64,000 nt of DNA from Nectonema munidae (lineage: Eukaryota > Nematomorpha > Nectonematoida > Nectonematidae). A model generated the notes under the pieces. It was not told the origin of the DNA. It saw nothing but the letters and a program-made list of their open reading frames with translations, and made no database searches. The stretch is from positions 310,001 through 374,000 of the forward strand of contig JAUIRK010000376.1 in NCBI GenBank assembly GCA_030549495.1, written 5' to 3'. The position numbers and the translations under genes were made by a program. This document shows, piece after piece, positions 12,413 through 23,999 of this stretch. The first letter of the stretch is position 1; each line of letters begins with the position of its first letter.

Positions 12413-15076
12413 TTTGAAAGTATTCTAGTTTTTCTATGTATAAAAAAATATGTATCAATAAAAGTTAAAAACGTGATAAATTTTTCTTTCAAGTCCATCA
12501 AAGACGATACCAAAATGTTCTGTCAAATTCACTCATGGAAAAAGTAATTAAAATTCCTGTATTCTATTTTTGTATGAATATATGTTTCGTATATGTTAAA
12601 ATTTCACTAACTATAACTAACTTCTTAATCATTCACATACGATTCAACTGACTTATCAAGTTACACTGTCTATAGGAAACAATATTGCACATCATAAATA
12701 TAATTAAAGTTATTCTTTTAATATTAAAAATTATATTACAAAAAAAAGAATCAAAATGAATCATCTTAGATCAATATCATCCTGTTTCAATTTAAATCAT
12801 GCAACAACATCAATTTAAAATCCGTAGATAGAACAAGTACGGATATTAAATTAATCTTCAAGATGCACTATTAAGATATTTCATTTTGAAATAATCTTTT
12901 AAAAAAAAGTCATAATTTTGCATTTTATGATATGTCTTGCATACCTATATACAATTCGACTATATGAAGTTTTATTTTTTATTTGATTTCCTCAATCAAT
13001 ATTCTTTTGAGTATATATGTGTATTTATTGTTTTATATTTCTATAGATTTTACAATACTTTGAAATTTTTTTTACACAACCCTACACCACTGGTAACGGA
13101 CATTCAAACCCATCTTCACTCCACGTTTTCTCGTCAATAATAATATTAGTTTTCTTGCTATATTTGATCGTGCTTTAGGTTCCTTTTTCTATAAATTTAC
13201 TTAGTAATATTGATTTTGTTGATCGTTTCAAAATGAATTACTTATTTATACCTGTTTACTTACAATTAAAATCATCTCATTATTAAATCCACAATCATAA
13301 AGTCGCAATGTTTGTGTTAATTATGCGACCCTATTCTTTCACCCATTTCCAATGAGAATGTAAAAGGAGCTTTTCTTTTTTATATAATAAAATTTGGTTA
13401 TTCTTTTGGTTCTTTCACTTTTTGGATAACCGAATTCACTAACGTGGCCACAAATTTTAAAGGGGCCATATGTGGCATTACCTTTCATGTTAACCTACAA
13501 GGCTTCGTCTAAAATTGAAGTAACAAATGTAGCTTATCTTTATCTACTCCTCTCTTTCAATACTTTGTTATAGCATTTCTGATTTTGTCCGGTTTAATAT
13601 CTCTGATCTTCGTTTCTCAGACTAAAGAGCATTTTTTTATTATAAATTGGCTTTCTTACTACAGGTAGAGGGGGTCCATCTTAACAAAATGAAGCAATTT
13701 GATTGGCAAAGCTCAATGATTTTAATACTTTTTCTCTATATTTCATTTTATTTGCTTTATATTGTTGGAACAAACATATTGTCAAAAATCAATTCATTAT
13801 TTAATTTTTTAATTTTAATATTTTTGATGGTGGGGTTTATAATTTAGATAGGAGGGGGCACCAATTCCTCCATAACTGGCGACATGGCTGCCTGGAGTAC
13901 TCTAACGGTAGCAACTCGATCAGTAAAGATAAATGCAGGCTTTGATTTACAATTTCCATTTTGCAGCAAAGAAATTTAAAAATGAAGAATCTTACTTTGA
14001 AATTATTTGCTTTGAATAATTTTCCTCGACTTCTTTAATCCCTTATATATCAATCGCCATTTTAAGTTAACATTTAAATTGTTTTGATAAGTTTTTTACC
14101 CGTGATGCGTATTTTTTGAACAATTTCACGCTATCTCCCTTCCCCTTTCAATGATTGCGATAAGACTTCAAGGTTATCTCTATCTCTAATGGCTTAGTTA
14201 GACGATAGAAAGAAAGGCTTAGACTTTTTCAAAAAAAGCTTACTCATTTATCTCTCTTATGTTTGCTAGTTCAAGGTTGTTACTCACTCTTTTCATGCAT
14301 TCTTTTTTATGCCAAGTCACTAAAATTTTTTAGATTAATGCACTCACATCATACATAATGCAATCTAAAGGATTATCAGAACCACGTGTCTGAATAATAT
14401 TTTCGAGGTTAAAATGAAATTTAATTGCACTAAATGTGCAAAATAACAATTTCTTAATCTTTTGCCTAATTTCTTTCACAGGGATATGATTATAAGAAAC
14501 CGTTTGATGCAATGAGTATGCATCATTGGGGTTGTACAGTCGTTATCAATGCGCGTTTCACTTCATTACTCCCATTAGGCCTATATAGTTCACCAGAGGC
14601 GTATCCAGTGACGGGCCTTGTCCCCCCATTGAACGTTGAAAAAAATTTTTTTACTAGATTTAATAAAAATTAGGTTGATATTATTTTGATAAAGTAACTT
14701 TTATTTTAATACCATATGAATAAAATACTATTCTAATAAAATTTTTATTATGTTTTTTTTATAAAAGTAAAAAATTGTTTTTAAAAAATTGTAAAAAATT
14801 GTGAATAGCGTCAATAAAAAAGCTTTAAAATTTTTTTTCAACTTGTGCCATTATATTGGGGTTTCAATGACATTGCTTATACTGTAAACAACTTATCCTT
14901 TCTATTTTGTAAGCTTTGTTCAAATGTTTGCGTGGAAGGAGTATCGGTTTATCCAATATGGCCTCACTCAAGACTATTCGCCCTCTGGACTATTTTGAGG
15001 AGAGACTAATTTTTTGATATTTTTATTGCCTTGATGCCAAGTTGTTAAAGGTCGAATTATCTTGGGGTCAAATTAT
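12413..15076. other. AT-rich sequence, nothing firm
   Basis: This is the upstream side of the first Gly-rich gene. Near 14588 the words CAGAGGCGTATCCAG resemble a solitary hAT-type end, and 13664-13866 has G-rich patches (GTAGAGGGGGTCC, GGAGGGGGCACC). Neither has a partner end. No gene is supported. Confidence 0.35.
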
Positions 15077-16141
15077 GTAGAAAGTTACACACGAAACTTC
15101 ACTTATAAATTACACTAGAGAAAAAAATTTATTAAAAACAGATGAAAATAGTAAGAGCAGATGTGTATGCTAAAAATAATTGAGTATGCGTATGAAGGGT
15201 AGTATAATAATACAAATAGTTGATAAAATCACGTGAATATATGGAATTATATATAGATTATAGAATTATGATTTGTGAGTTTAAAAGGGTCCCGGATATT
15301 TGGTGGATACCAGATTTCGACAACACCAAATTTTATCGATAAAAAAAACTAAGATTTTCATTGTTGTGAGCTTAGCAAAGCCCCAGAAACATTAAAACAT
15401 TACAGAAGAAATTTCTCAATACTATTATTCATCTGCAAAGTTACTTATACAATATTTAACAGATAAAAATTTTAATATATGTTATAAACGTGAACATTTA
15501 AATTGTGTTTTTAATTTCAAGACATTCCAAACAAAAATCAAAAGGTTAATTAACACGTGAAAAATGCCGTTTAGGAATATAGGGATTTATTTATATATTC
15601 TAAGTAAGGGGTTCCCACCCTAGGGTACATTTACCACCAGTGGTACATTTACACTGCTAAGGGGGTACACCTATTTTAAGGAAAACTGTAGGATTTATAT
15701 TGTTTCATTACAATATGTTAATGTCGTCAAACGTACCAGATACCAAAGTTTGGTATCGGAGATTACATTCAAAACACAAAACATCGCGGAAACATAAATC
15801 AAGCACTTTTGACAGATTTTCTCACCTCTTTCTCTCTCTGTCTTTCTCACCAATGTAAGAATAAATATAAATTGTTTTTTTAGAAAAAAGCTGTCAAAAG
15901 CTTTTAGAATTAGTCTTTTCAATGTTTTTCTCTTTTATATATCACAAATTTCTGAGCACTCGTGTTTTTCCCCCACTTTCTCAATTGTATATATTCACGT
16001 GATTTTATCAACTATTTGTATTATTATACTACCCTTCATACGCATACTCAATTATTTTTAGCATACACACATCTGCCTTTACTATTTTCATCTGTTTATA
16101 AATTTATTTCACTAAGTGAAGTTTCGCGTCTAACTTTCTAC
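15077..16141. mobile_element. Foldback/MITE-like element with ~155-bp inverted arms
   Basis: The left arm 15077-15240 (starting GTAGAAAGTTA) and the right arm 15991-16141 (ending TAACTTTCTAC) are near-identical inverted copies over about 150 bp, sharing for example TGAGTATGCGTATGAAGGGT. Small indels separate them. The ~750-bp interior contains, near 15607, GGGGTTCCCACCCTAGGG and repeated GGTACATTTAC words like a hAT end, and no long reading frame of recognised family. Such long arms are typical of foldback elements or long-TIR MITEs. The BED-finger hAT begins immediately to the right, so the two may be nested or parts of one composite element. Confidence 0.75.
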
Positions 16142-16169
16142 AAAACTTTTTTTTCTATAATATAGGGCA

Positions 16170-17650
16170 AAAAAGAAAATATTCCGTAACCTATTTGGAG
16201 TTTGACTTTACACCTGTAGTCAAAAATGGTGTCGATTTACCTTACCACAATGTTTAATTTGTCAAAAAACACTTGGAAATGACTCAATAAAGCCAAGTCT
16301 TCTTACTCAACATTTAGAAAAAGTTCATCCAGAGTTCAAAAACAAAGATATTGATTTTTTCATCGTAAAGAATTTATGTTACAAAAACAAAGATTGGATT
16401 TAAGTGGAAGATATTTTCAGCAAACGAGTGATGCGGTGAAGGCATCATATGAAGTTTCACTTATCATTGCTAAACAAAAAAAGCTCATAGCATTGGACGA
16501 GATCTCATTTTTCCAGCTGCAAAAAAAATGGTGCGTTGTGTCCTCGGAGATGAAGCAGCTAAAAAGCTCAACTCTATCTCGCTCTCTAACAATACTGTTC
16601 AAAGACGAATTGAAGAAATGTCATTGGATATTTTTGATCAAGTGGTTAGTGGAGTATGTTTGTCTAAATTCGCTTTTGCAATACAACTTGTTGAGTCCAC
16701 TGATGTGACAAACTGTGCTCAGTTACTCATCTTTGTTCGATATGTAAGTGATGAAGGAATTAAAGAAGAATTCTTGATGAATGCATCATTAGAAGTAACT
16801 ACAAAGGGAGATGTCATCTTTCAAATTGTAGATTCTTTTTTCAAGCAACATGGTCTGGAATGGGAAAACTGGAAATGTCACAAAACGTGTTTATGAACTT
16901 CGTAAAGAATTGATTGAGTTTTTTTAAAATTCTCAAAATAGCCAACATTTTGTCACTTCCTTAAAAGAGTCTTGCTTCGTTCTTAAACGTGCTTACCTTG
17001 TTGATATATTTTATGCTCTAAATATGCTGAACCAAAGTCTCCAAGGAAAAGAGATGACAGTTTGCTAGTTCATATCCAAACTCAAAGCATTTCGTGCAAA
17101 GTTGGAAATGTCGAGAATAAATATCCAGTCAAATAGTTTTTCAATGTTCAGTACACTAACCGAATTTTTAAATGAAAACCCACAATTGGAAACTGTTACC
17201 ATTAAAATCTTAGTCATAGAACACCTGATAAAACTTAAAGAGGAAAGTGATGGCTATTTTCCAAATCTTAACGAAGTAGAAGTTTCGTATCTGAGAAATC
17301 CCCTTACTGCTAATGCTCAGCTGTTAAATGCTGGGACAGGTATGCAAGAAAAGTTGATAGAGCTGCAACATGATGATACAAGACATGATATTTACTCGGA
17401 AAAAAATTAATGTGATTTTTGGATTTGAGTTAGAAATTCATACAAAAAGATTGCTCAGTCTGCAATTTACTATTATTTCCATCAACATGGCTATGTGAAT
17501 CAGCATTTTCAATAATATTAGGGATTAAATCAAAGTATAGGTCAAAACTCAAAACTCCCGAGCATGATTTTCGTTGCGCTGTAGCAAAGATTTCCCCTCG
17601 GATAAATATGCTTGTTGCAGAAAAACAAGCTCAATCATCTCATTAGCTTA
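16170..17650 (+). mobile_element. hAT transposase relic with BED zinc finger (ZBED5/SCAND3-like)
   Basis: A BED finger lies at 16224-16370 (CLICQKTLGNDSIKPS ... QHLEKVHPEF: Cys-x2-Cys, His-x5-His). It is followed by LDLSGRYFQQTSDAVKASYE-VSLIIAKQKKL (16390-16490) and, in another frame (16528-16860), by VLGDEAAKKL, LSNNTVQRRIEEMS, QLVESTDVTNCAQLLIFVRY and TTKGDVIFQIVDSFFKQHGL, all hallmark words of this domesticated/hAT family. A middle part continues at 17102-17400. The C-terminal dimerisation region is at 17460-17645 (LFPSTWLCESAFSIILGIKS, then KYRSKLKTPEHDFRCAVAKI). The coding sequence changes frame several times and has internal stops, so it is a pseudogene of a DNA transposon. The central catalytic part of the protein is largely missing. 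Confidence 0.85.
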
Positions 17651-17699
17651 GTTTCTTAGCTTTGTTTATCAGTGAATAGATATCTTTTCTATCTATACA

Positions 17700-19150
17700 A
17701 CGCTTATTATTGCGCTGTACCATTATGCACTGTGTATCAAATTTATTTATTTAAAAGTATGAAAAAATTTTCTGCTTTTTACTGTATCTAAAATGTCAAG
17801 AGTTTGGGCACGTTGGACAACACTTCATAATTTTTAATCACTCTCTTCCGAAAGGTAGATGAATACGTGTTCGACAACCTCTGAAATTCTTACTGACTAT
17901 AATAATCTATTACATATTATTTCCATATACCAAGAGTTTCCTGGGTATACAATTTTATACTTTTTTAAAATAAACCTTGCTCAGTGTATGATATGATGTG
18001 ATAAAAAGGGGAGACAACTCTGTAAAAGTCATTGTGTTTTTGAAAAGGAATGAAAGCGAAGTATGAGTTGGTTCCGAGCTGAGTAGTTGTCTGTAAACGA
18101 TTCTTACTATGAACAAAGGAAGCAGAAAATAAATAGCAAACTTTTAAATTAATTTTTTTCATCTTTACCACACTTTACCTAGTTCAACTAATAAATCTTA
18201 TTTACTTATACATTAGAACAAAAAGTGTAAAGAATATGAAAAACGCTTCTGAGACACTTCACCGCTTACAACAAATTTTCAATTGTTATTTAAATATATA
18301 GTATAAACTTTTAAGTTAGTAATTTTAACTAACTAAGATAAAATCTTATTTTTTGAAAATTATATTTTATAAATAAATTTTTATATAAATTTAAATTTAT
18401 AAAAATAATTTTTTTCAGAATTTATAAATGATTTTTTTTTATAAAATTTTAAGTTTAAACGAAATTTTTTATTAGTTTACTTTTTTATTCAAAAAGGATT
18501 TCAAAATTTTCAGTAGCCAAAAGAACTTATTCAAAATATAGATTTAATGAATATAAAATATAGAAAATTTCAAGTTATAAATAGGGAAGGGAAATAAGAG
18601 ATTTCGCCGACCTAAAGAATAATTTCATTGACAATAGAACTAAGGTTGTCACAAGAGCTGAAAAAATTTGTTCGAAATATAAAAAACATAAAATATAGAA
18701 AATTTTAAATTTCATATTTGTCGAAGAAATTTCTTTTTTTGTCGATCTAATCTCGTTTTCTTGTCGAGCAAATCTAGTGTCAACGAAATTTTGTGCTCCC
18801 AGTTTCATCTTTTTCTTTTTACTAAAAAATTTAACAAAACCACAATGTTTCCGGGACATAAAATCTGGAAGTAATATTGAAATTTAGCTCCAAGGCTTGG
18901 ATGACAAACTAAGCGTTTTTAATCAAATAAGAACATAACATCCATACTCCAGCATTATTATAGAAAGAAATTTCTTCGTAAACTTTTCAAAGGAATGTAT
19001 AGGGAAAAACGGCTTCTTGATTGGTTAAAGATTTCGGCCTTGTTTGCATGTATATAGATTCACCAATTTAGGGGGAGAAGGTAAATTGTAAATCATTTAA
19101 GCGCTTTCAAGATTCTTCCTAGATTAGAAAATTATTCTGAACATTCCTTG
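17700..19150. other. AT-rich sequence with a weak internal direct repeat
   Basis: Between 18525 and 18740 a module (ATATAGAAAATTTCAAGTTAT ... / ATATAGAAAATTTTAAATTTC ... followed by GATTTCGCCGA or GAAATTTCTTTTTTTGTCGA) occurs twice about 120 bp apart. No gene was found. Confidence 0.35.
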
Positions 19151-19174
19151 AAAAATCTTTACTTAAGTAAATGA

Positions 19175-20226
19175 AGTTGCCTGAAGAAGCAATTTATCAG
19201 TTTTAGGCACCCTGACTTCAAACAAACGTTGTGTTCCGCCTATTTTAAAGACACAACAAGTAAAAAGTTTACGATTGTCGGAGTATGAATCTAGAGGACT
19301 TTGTATTCTGAATGTGCCTCTTTGGTAGCCTATGTTCGAAAAAATCAGGCAACAACAAATTTCAAAGCGGTGCTTATTATGAGTAGCTAACACTACCACG
19401 CTCTTGAGACATTGGGAACAAAACACAACCAGAATCATTGTTGTGCTACAACTCTTTAAAATCAGGTGTTGACAAGTCTAATCAGATGATGCCTAGCTTA
19501 TACAACATACAAAACCTCGAGACTTTGGCCGATGGCTGTATTCTGCAACTATCTCGATATGGCTGCTCCCAACACTTATAGTATAGTGTTATCGAATAGC
19601 ACTCAATATACTATCAAAGAAAGTGGTAGAAAAGAATGCATCAAAGAACTTGGTTTTCATCTTTCAGAAAGTTTCATTAAAGTTTGTTCACAAAGTGCGA
19701 GTATTCCGAGTGAAGTGAGAACTTGTCTTCAAATTTATGGATACCAGAAGGAGTGCTCTAGTCTCATCTCAACCTAGTAGAGGTAATTGAGTAATTTGTT
19801 TTCCAACTAAAGTCAGAAGGATTTTACAAGCATGTTCCAAGTGTCATAATAACGTATGCAATGAACATAAAAAGAATGCATGTTACACTTGTTTCAGTAC
19901 TTTATGAAATAAATATTCTATGATTTTGAAAATGGTTTGGTTAAGTTATATTTTACTTTTAAAAAAAATATAGAAGCTCATTTTCTATAGTTTAACTTGA
20001 AGAAAAGCTTAAGTAAGTTTATTGGATTGAAGAAATTTTGTTAAAATTGCAATATATAAAAAGATTAAAATTTTTTTTTGTTATCATTAGTAACATGTTA
20101 TTGGTATATCACATTTTGAAATAATCATTTGTTTCTTTTTGATAAAAAGAGCTTATTTCTAGAAAAAAAATTATTAATTTATAGGACCATGGCCGCTTGG
20201 GTCCTGGATGGTAGTGCGAGGGTTAA
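19175..20226 (+). mobile_element. piggyBac transposase relic with intact 3' terminus
   Basis: Fragments read KAVLIMSS (about 19365), KSGVDKSNQMMPS (about 19465), RLWPMAVFCNYLDMAAPNTYSI (19515-19580), RKECIKELGFHLSES (19630-19675) and a Cys-rich tail ACSKCHNNVCNEHKKNACYTCF (19830-19897). The order and spacing match piggyBac transposases: GVDxxDQM, RRWPxxxFxxxLDxAxxNAY, then the C-terminal Cys/His knuckle. The 3' end is preserved: GTAGTGCGAGGG abuts TTAA at 20223-20226, so the inward TIR begins CCCTCGCACTACC, with a GGACC...GGGTCC palindrome just inside (20184-20204). The 5' half and left TIR were not found. Frame changes and stops make it non-functional. It shows that piggyBac machinery existed here, relevant to the TTAA-bounded elements further on. 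Confidence 0.8.
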
Positions 20227-20454
20227 ATTTAGAAGATAAACACAAAACTTAAAAGTCACTTAGAAGTCAATGTATTTTTTATTTAGAAGGATTATATATT
20301 TTATAAGTAAGGAGCTTTTGTTATAAATAATGGCGTTGAGTAGGAAAAGTTTGGAAAATACTGAGACAACTTCTCCCTTTTCTTCTTTCTTAGCGAAGAG
20401 GCATTCAGGATGAAAATATTTAAGTTAAATGGGAAAGCAAGGCGATTAAATAGA

Positions 20455-20460
20455 TTTATT
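20455..20460 (-). terminator. Poly(A) signal of Gly-rich peptide gene 2
   Basis: AATAAA lies on the minus strand about 35 bp after the stop codon at 20495. The paralogue at 32 kb has AATAAA in the corresponding place. Confidence 0.6.
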
Positions 20461-20494
20461 TAAATAGGTTGAAAATAAGTATCAATTCTTCCTC

Positions 20495-21522
20495 TCATCC
20501 ACGCCATCCACCATACCCCCTTCCGCCTCCACCACCACCACGTCCACCATATCCTCCACGTCCTCCACGCCCTCCATATCCACCACGCCAATGTCCAGCG
20601 GCATATCCGCCAAAGTCACTCCTTCCTCTTTCTAAAGATGGATGTGCTACGTGTAGCAGGATCATTGCAATCACCTAAAAATAAAATTTTAATTCTCTTT
20701 TAGTTGGCAATCTCATTGATTGATTGAGTGAATGAGTAGTGAGTGAGTGAATGAGTGAGTGAGTGAGTGAGTGAGTGAGTGAGTGAGTGAGTGAGTGAGT
20801 GAGTGAGTGAGTGAGTGAGTGAGTGAGTGAGTGAGTGAGTGAGTGAGTGAGTGAGTGAGTGAGTGAGTGAGTGAGTGAGTGAGTGAGTGAGTGAGTGAGT
20901 GAGTGAGTGAGTGAGTGAGTGAGTGAGTGAGTGAGTGAGTGAGTGAGTGAGTGAGTGAGTGAGTGGTGGTGGTGAGTGGTGGTGGTGAGTGAGTGAGTGA
21001 GTGAGTGAGTGAGTGAGTGAGTGAGTGAGTGAGTGAGTGGTGAGTGAGTGAGTGAGTGAGTGAGTGAGTGAGTGAGTGAGTGAGTGAGTGAGTGAGTGAG
21101 TGAGTGAGTGAGTGAGTGAGTGAGTGAGTGAGTGAGTGAGTGAGTGAGTGAGTGAGTGGAGTGAGTGAGTGAGTGAGTGAGTGAGTGAGTGAGTGAGTGA
21201 GTGAGTGAGTGAGTGAGTGAGTGGTGGTGGAGTGAGTGAGTGAGTGAGTGAGTGAGTGAGTGAGTGGTGAGTGAGTGAGTGAGTGGAGTGAGTGAGTGAG
21301 TGAGTGAGTGAGTGAGTGAGTGAGTGAGTGAGTGAGTGAGTGAGTGAGTGAGTGAGTGAGTGAGTGAGTGAGTGAGTGAGTGAGTGAGTGAGTGAGTGAG
21401 TGAGTGAGTGAGTGAGTGAGTGAGTGAGTGAGTTCATGCTTTATTTACCTTAGCGTGGTTGAATTAAAATGATGTATATTTACGATTGAAAATATGAAGG
21501 AGAATGGGATTCTGAAATTCAT
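20495..21522 (-). CDS. Secreted Gly-rich peptide gene 2 (paralogue of the 32-33.5 kb gene)
   Basis: Coding exon 1 is 21484-21522 (MNFRIPFSFIFSI), donor GTAAAT. Coding exon 2 is 20495-20674, after the acceptor ATTTTATTTTTAG. Joined in phase 0 this gives 72 residues: a signal peptide (MNFRIPFSFIFSIVIAMILL), a short linker HVAHPSLERGRSDF, and a mature Gly/Arg/Tyr-rich peptide with GGYGGRGGRGG-type repeats ending GYGGWRG. The exon containing the ATG begins at 21532 after an AG acceptor and carries only 10 nt of leader. A 5' non-coding exon lies near 23585-23623. The 809-nt intron between the coding exons is almost entirely a GAGT array. The paralogue shares the N-terminus, intron position and phase but replaces Arg with His in the tail. 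An antimicrobial or cuticle role is plausible but unproven. Confidence 0.8.
20722..21433. repeat. GAGT/ACTC tetranucleotide microsatellite, ~710 bp
   Basis: The array is nearly pure GAGT, with a few interruptions (GGTGGTGGT near 20964-20985, single GGTGAG or GGAGTG slips near 21038, 21157, 21222, 21267 and 21282). It fills most of intron 2 of Gly-rich peptide gene 2. It has no stop in some frames, which yields a meaningless Ser-Leu-Thr-His repeat reading on the minus strand. Confidence 0.97.
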
Positions 21523-21973
21523 TGTTCAATGTCTAATAATATACAAAATATTATTATTATTTGAATGCAAAATAATTGTTTTAAAAAATTTTTCATCAAA
21601 ACAATGAAAATCTTATGTTTCAAGTGTACTCGTCATTTGATTCGAATTCATGCAAAAAAACAACTTTATTTTTAAAAAGTATAGACAAAAAATATGAAAA
21701 AAATTGAGTTTTCGTTTGAATTATACATGAAAAAGTGGAATACTAGTACAAATGACTATTTGAAATCGTTTATACTTTGCTGCTGCCTCTGTATAACGTC
21801 ACATTTATATGTTTCCTCAAAAATTTGAATTGAGGTTGGCAAAGTACAAGGAAATGCTAAAAAATTAGAAATCTTTTCATTATATACTGCATTTTGATTA
21901 AATACGCAATTGATTATTATTTATTTCAATTCTATGCCTCAGTATCACCTTTTTTCATAAATTATTTTATTTT

Positions 21974-22125
21974 GGGGGCGTGAGTAAGGTTGGTTAGGTA
22001 CTGGGTTTCGATAACTCAAGGTCTTGGGTTCGATCCCGCATCAAGCCTACTTTCTCATAGTTTGATACAAGCGGCGCAATTGTGCCTTCTCGATGAAAAC
22101 ACCCCACAGTACCTTTACCTTATCT
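21974..22125 (+). mobile_element. tRNA-derived SINE, copy 2
   Basis: This is a near full-length copy: GGCGTGAGTAAGGTTGGTTAG at the head, B box GGTTCGATCCC near 22027, body with GGCGCAATTGTGCC, and a tail at CAGTACCTTTACC. It lies in the first intron of Gly-rich peptide gene 2, in the opposite orientation to the gene, and is absent from the paralogous intron, so it probably inserted after the duplication. Confidence 0.85.
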
Positions 22126-22410
22126 CAAATGACGTCAAATACAGGTAACAAAGCAAATTTTACGTAAATTCAAGGAGAAAATACAAAAGCCCACTGCCTT
22201 TTATTTATTCAAACCTTAAAAGTTAGCTTTTGTTTCAGTTATTTTTACATGTACACATTGGTTGATTATTTTACACCCATTTTAAGTATTTTTTATAGAA
22301 AAAATTAAAAACTGTAGACCCCATGAGACGCAGGACTCCTCAGGGGTCTTTATTTTGATTATTTTACAGATATATTATTTAAAAATATCGTGAAAAAATT
22401 GCAAAAATAT

Positions 22411-22725
22411 AGGTAAAAACTTATGTAACATCGTCTCCCCGAATGAGGTATATCAAATCTTACATCTAGTAAAATATGAACTGACAGGTTGGAGATGAAC
22501 CATCGCAGTATACAAGTTGGAGATGAACCATCGTAGTATACAGGTATATAGGTAATAACTTATGTACCATCGTCTCCCCGAATGAGGTATATCAAATCTT
22601 ACATCTAGCAAAATATGAACAGAAAGTTGAACATTGTCTTCCTAATCATTTGTACATGGAATAGAAACCATCGTAGTATACAGGTTTGAGATGACACTCA
22701 AGTTGTCTTCCCGCGTTCAACCGTA
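22411..22725. repeat. Tandem duplication of a ~140-bp unit plus short repeats
   Basis: AACTTATGTAACATCGTCTC...CATCTAGTAAAATATGAAC (22418-22486) recurs with few changes at 22557-22620. Between them, GTTGGAGATGAACCATCG and AGTATACA words are also repeated. It is a local tandem repeat with no coding value. Confidence 0.8.
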
Positions 22726-22796
22726 CAGGTTATGAGATTTATTATTTACATTAAAATAAGGAATCTTGTAGTTTATCAAAGATGTGTTTGATATAT

Positions 22797-23225
22797 ATAT
22801 AGCATAGCATAACATAACATAAGATACCATATTTATTTAAGCAAAATTGAGACTAATGCCTGAAAGGTTTGCATCTTGAAATTAAGCAAATTAATACAAT
22901 CTCCTAGACTTCCAAGCTGCATCCAGTTTGTTTTTAAAGTCATTCAACGTAGTAGAATTCACAACTTCACTGGGCAAAGAATTCCATTCTTCAAAAGCTC
23001 TTTGTGTTAGATATGTTTGGCTATACTTGTTCTAGAAACTTTCAGCTTTAAATTTGAAGCAATGCGATCTAGAAATTCTTGAATTCTATATCCAATTTGC
23101 AGATGATGAATATGGTAATGGGAGAAAAGATGACAAAAACGAAATGGCAAACATGAGGCAATAGATGTGTATCTCCGCATATATATGATCTTTTCTCTAA
23201 GATTCACAGGCAACAATGTCAGTAG
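22797..23225 (-). mobile_element. LINE 3' fragment (CR1/Jockey-like) with TTATG tail
   Basis: On the minus strand the C-terminus of ORF2 is readable: LREKIIYMRRYTSIASCLPF, then a frame change, then QTYLTQRAFEEWNSLPSEVV followed by NSTTLNDFKNKLDAAWKSRR and a stop. The WNSLPSEVVN...FKNKLD pattern is characteristic of the end of these LINEs. The element terminates in short TTATG/CTATG repeats (22799-22825), a typical LINE 3' tail. It is 5'-truncated and lies in intron 1 of Gly-rich peptide gene 2. Confidence 0.75.
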
Positions 23226-23584
23226 AAAGATAAATCCTTAAAATGCTTCGCATTCTTAAAAAGAGGATACTCTAAATATTTCATGCTCTCTTACAAATAC
23301 CAATATTTGTAAAAATTATTTAGGAAACCAGGATTACAAAAAATTTTAAATTTTATATCAGATCATTTTGTTTCAGATCATTTGAAAAATTATTCTTTAA
23401 CAATCAGAATATATTTCGAATTTATTAGCTAATTTTGACAAACTTGAATATATATATATAGGAGATGGAAATAAGTGATGGTACAAAAAAGATATTTTGT
23501 TCAAACAAGAATAGGCTAAGAGTGGGGTTAAATCAGTGTGCGCAAACTCTAAATTTAATATTGTGGAAAGGTATATGCTTTTAC

Positions 23585-23623
23585 CAAGTTGAAATGATAG
23601 CAAAAGGGAGTTTGATAGATTAG
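23585..23623 (-). other. Putative 5' non-coding exon of Gly-rich peptide gene 2
   Basis: The exon ends in CAACTTG before a GTAAAA donor at 23584. The same exon end and donor (ACAACTTG|GTAAC) occur at 36510 in the paralogous locus, embedded in conserved flanking sequence. The 5' edge is inferred from the TATA box about 30 bp upstream and is approximate. Confidence 0.5.
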
Positions 23624-23645
23624 CCAATCTTAAGAAGCCTTTTGC

Positions 23646-23680
23646 CTTTTATAGATTTTTTAAATATGGCTAATTTGCAT
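23646..23680 (-). promoter_or_regulatory. TATA box and octamer of Gly-rich peptide gene 2
   Basis: The minus strand reads ATGCAAAT (23673-23680) followed 20 bp later by TATAAAAG (23646-23653). The same pair precedes the paralogous exon near 36.5 kb. Conservation between the copies supports a real core promoter. Confidence 0.55.
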
Positions 23681-23999
23681 ATATGTAAAGATAAACATTC
23701 TATTTACATTTGTTTACGTGAAATTTTACGCATTTTCAAAGCTACGACAACAACATACTTCTTTACCTTGAAGTGAAAAATGATAATTTCTCCCTTTTTC
23801 CATTTCAAAAAAATTTTTGCAGAAAATAAGAAGGATTTTTTCATTTGCAAAATTTGAATAAATTACAGGTTAATACATTAATTCAAGGTTATTGTTTTGG
23901 ATTATCTAAATGAATCTTTTTTAATCATGGAAAACGTTTGTTGTATATGTTTCCTTATGTTGTGACTTGTGAGTGAATGAGTGGGAAATGAATGAATAG

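Noticed and set aside
20700-21437. 245-codon minus-strand reading of Ser-Leu-Thr-His repeats
   Set aside because: It is simply the GAGT microsatellite read in a frame without stops, inside an intron.
23767-23830. Alternative 5' exon ending CACTTCAAG|GTAAAG, matched at 36699 by CACTTCATG|GTAAG
   Set aside because: It is conserved in both copies but lies upstream of the TATA boxes, so it is treated as conserved promoter sequence; a second upstream start cannot be excluded.
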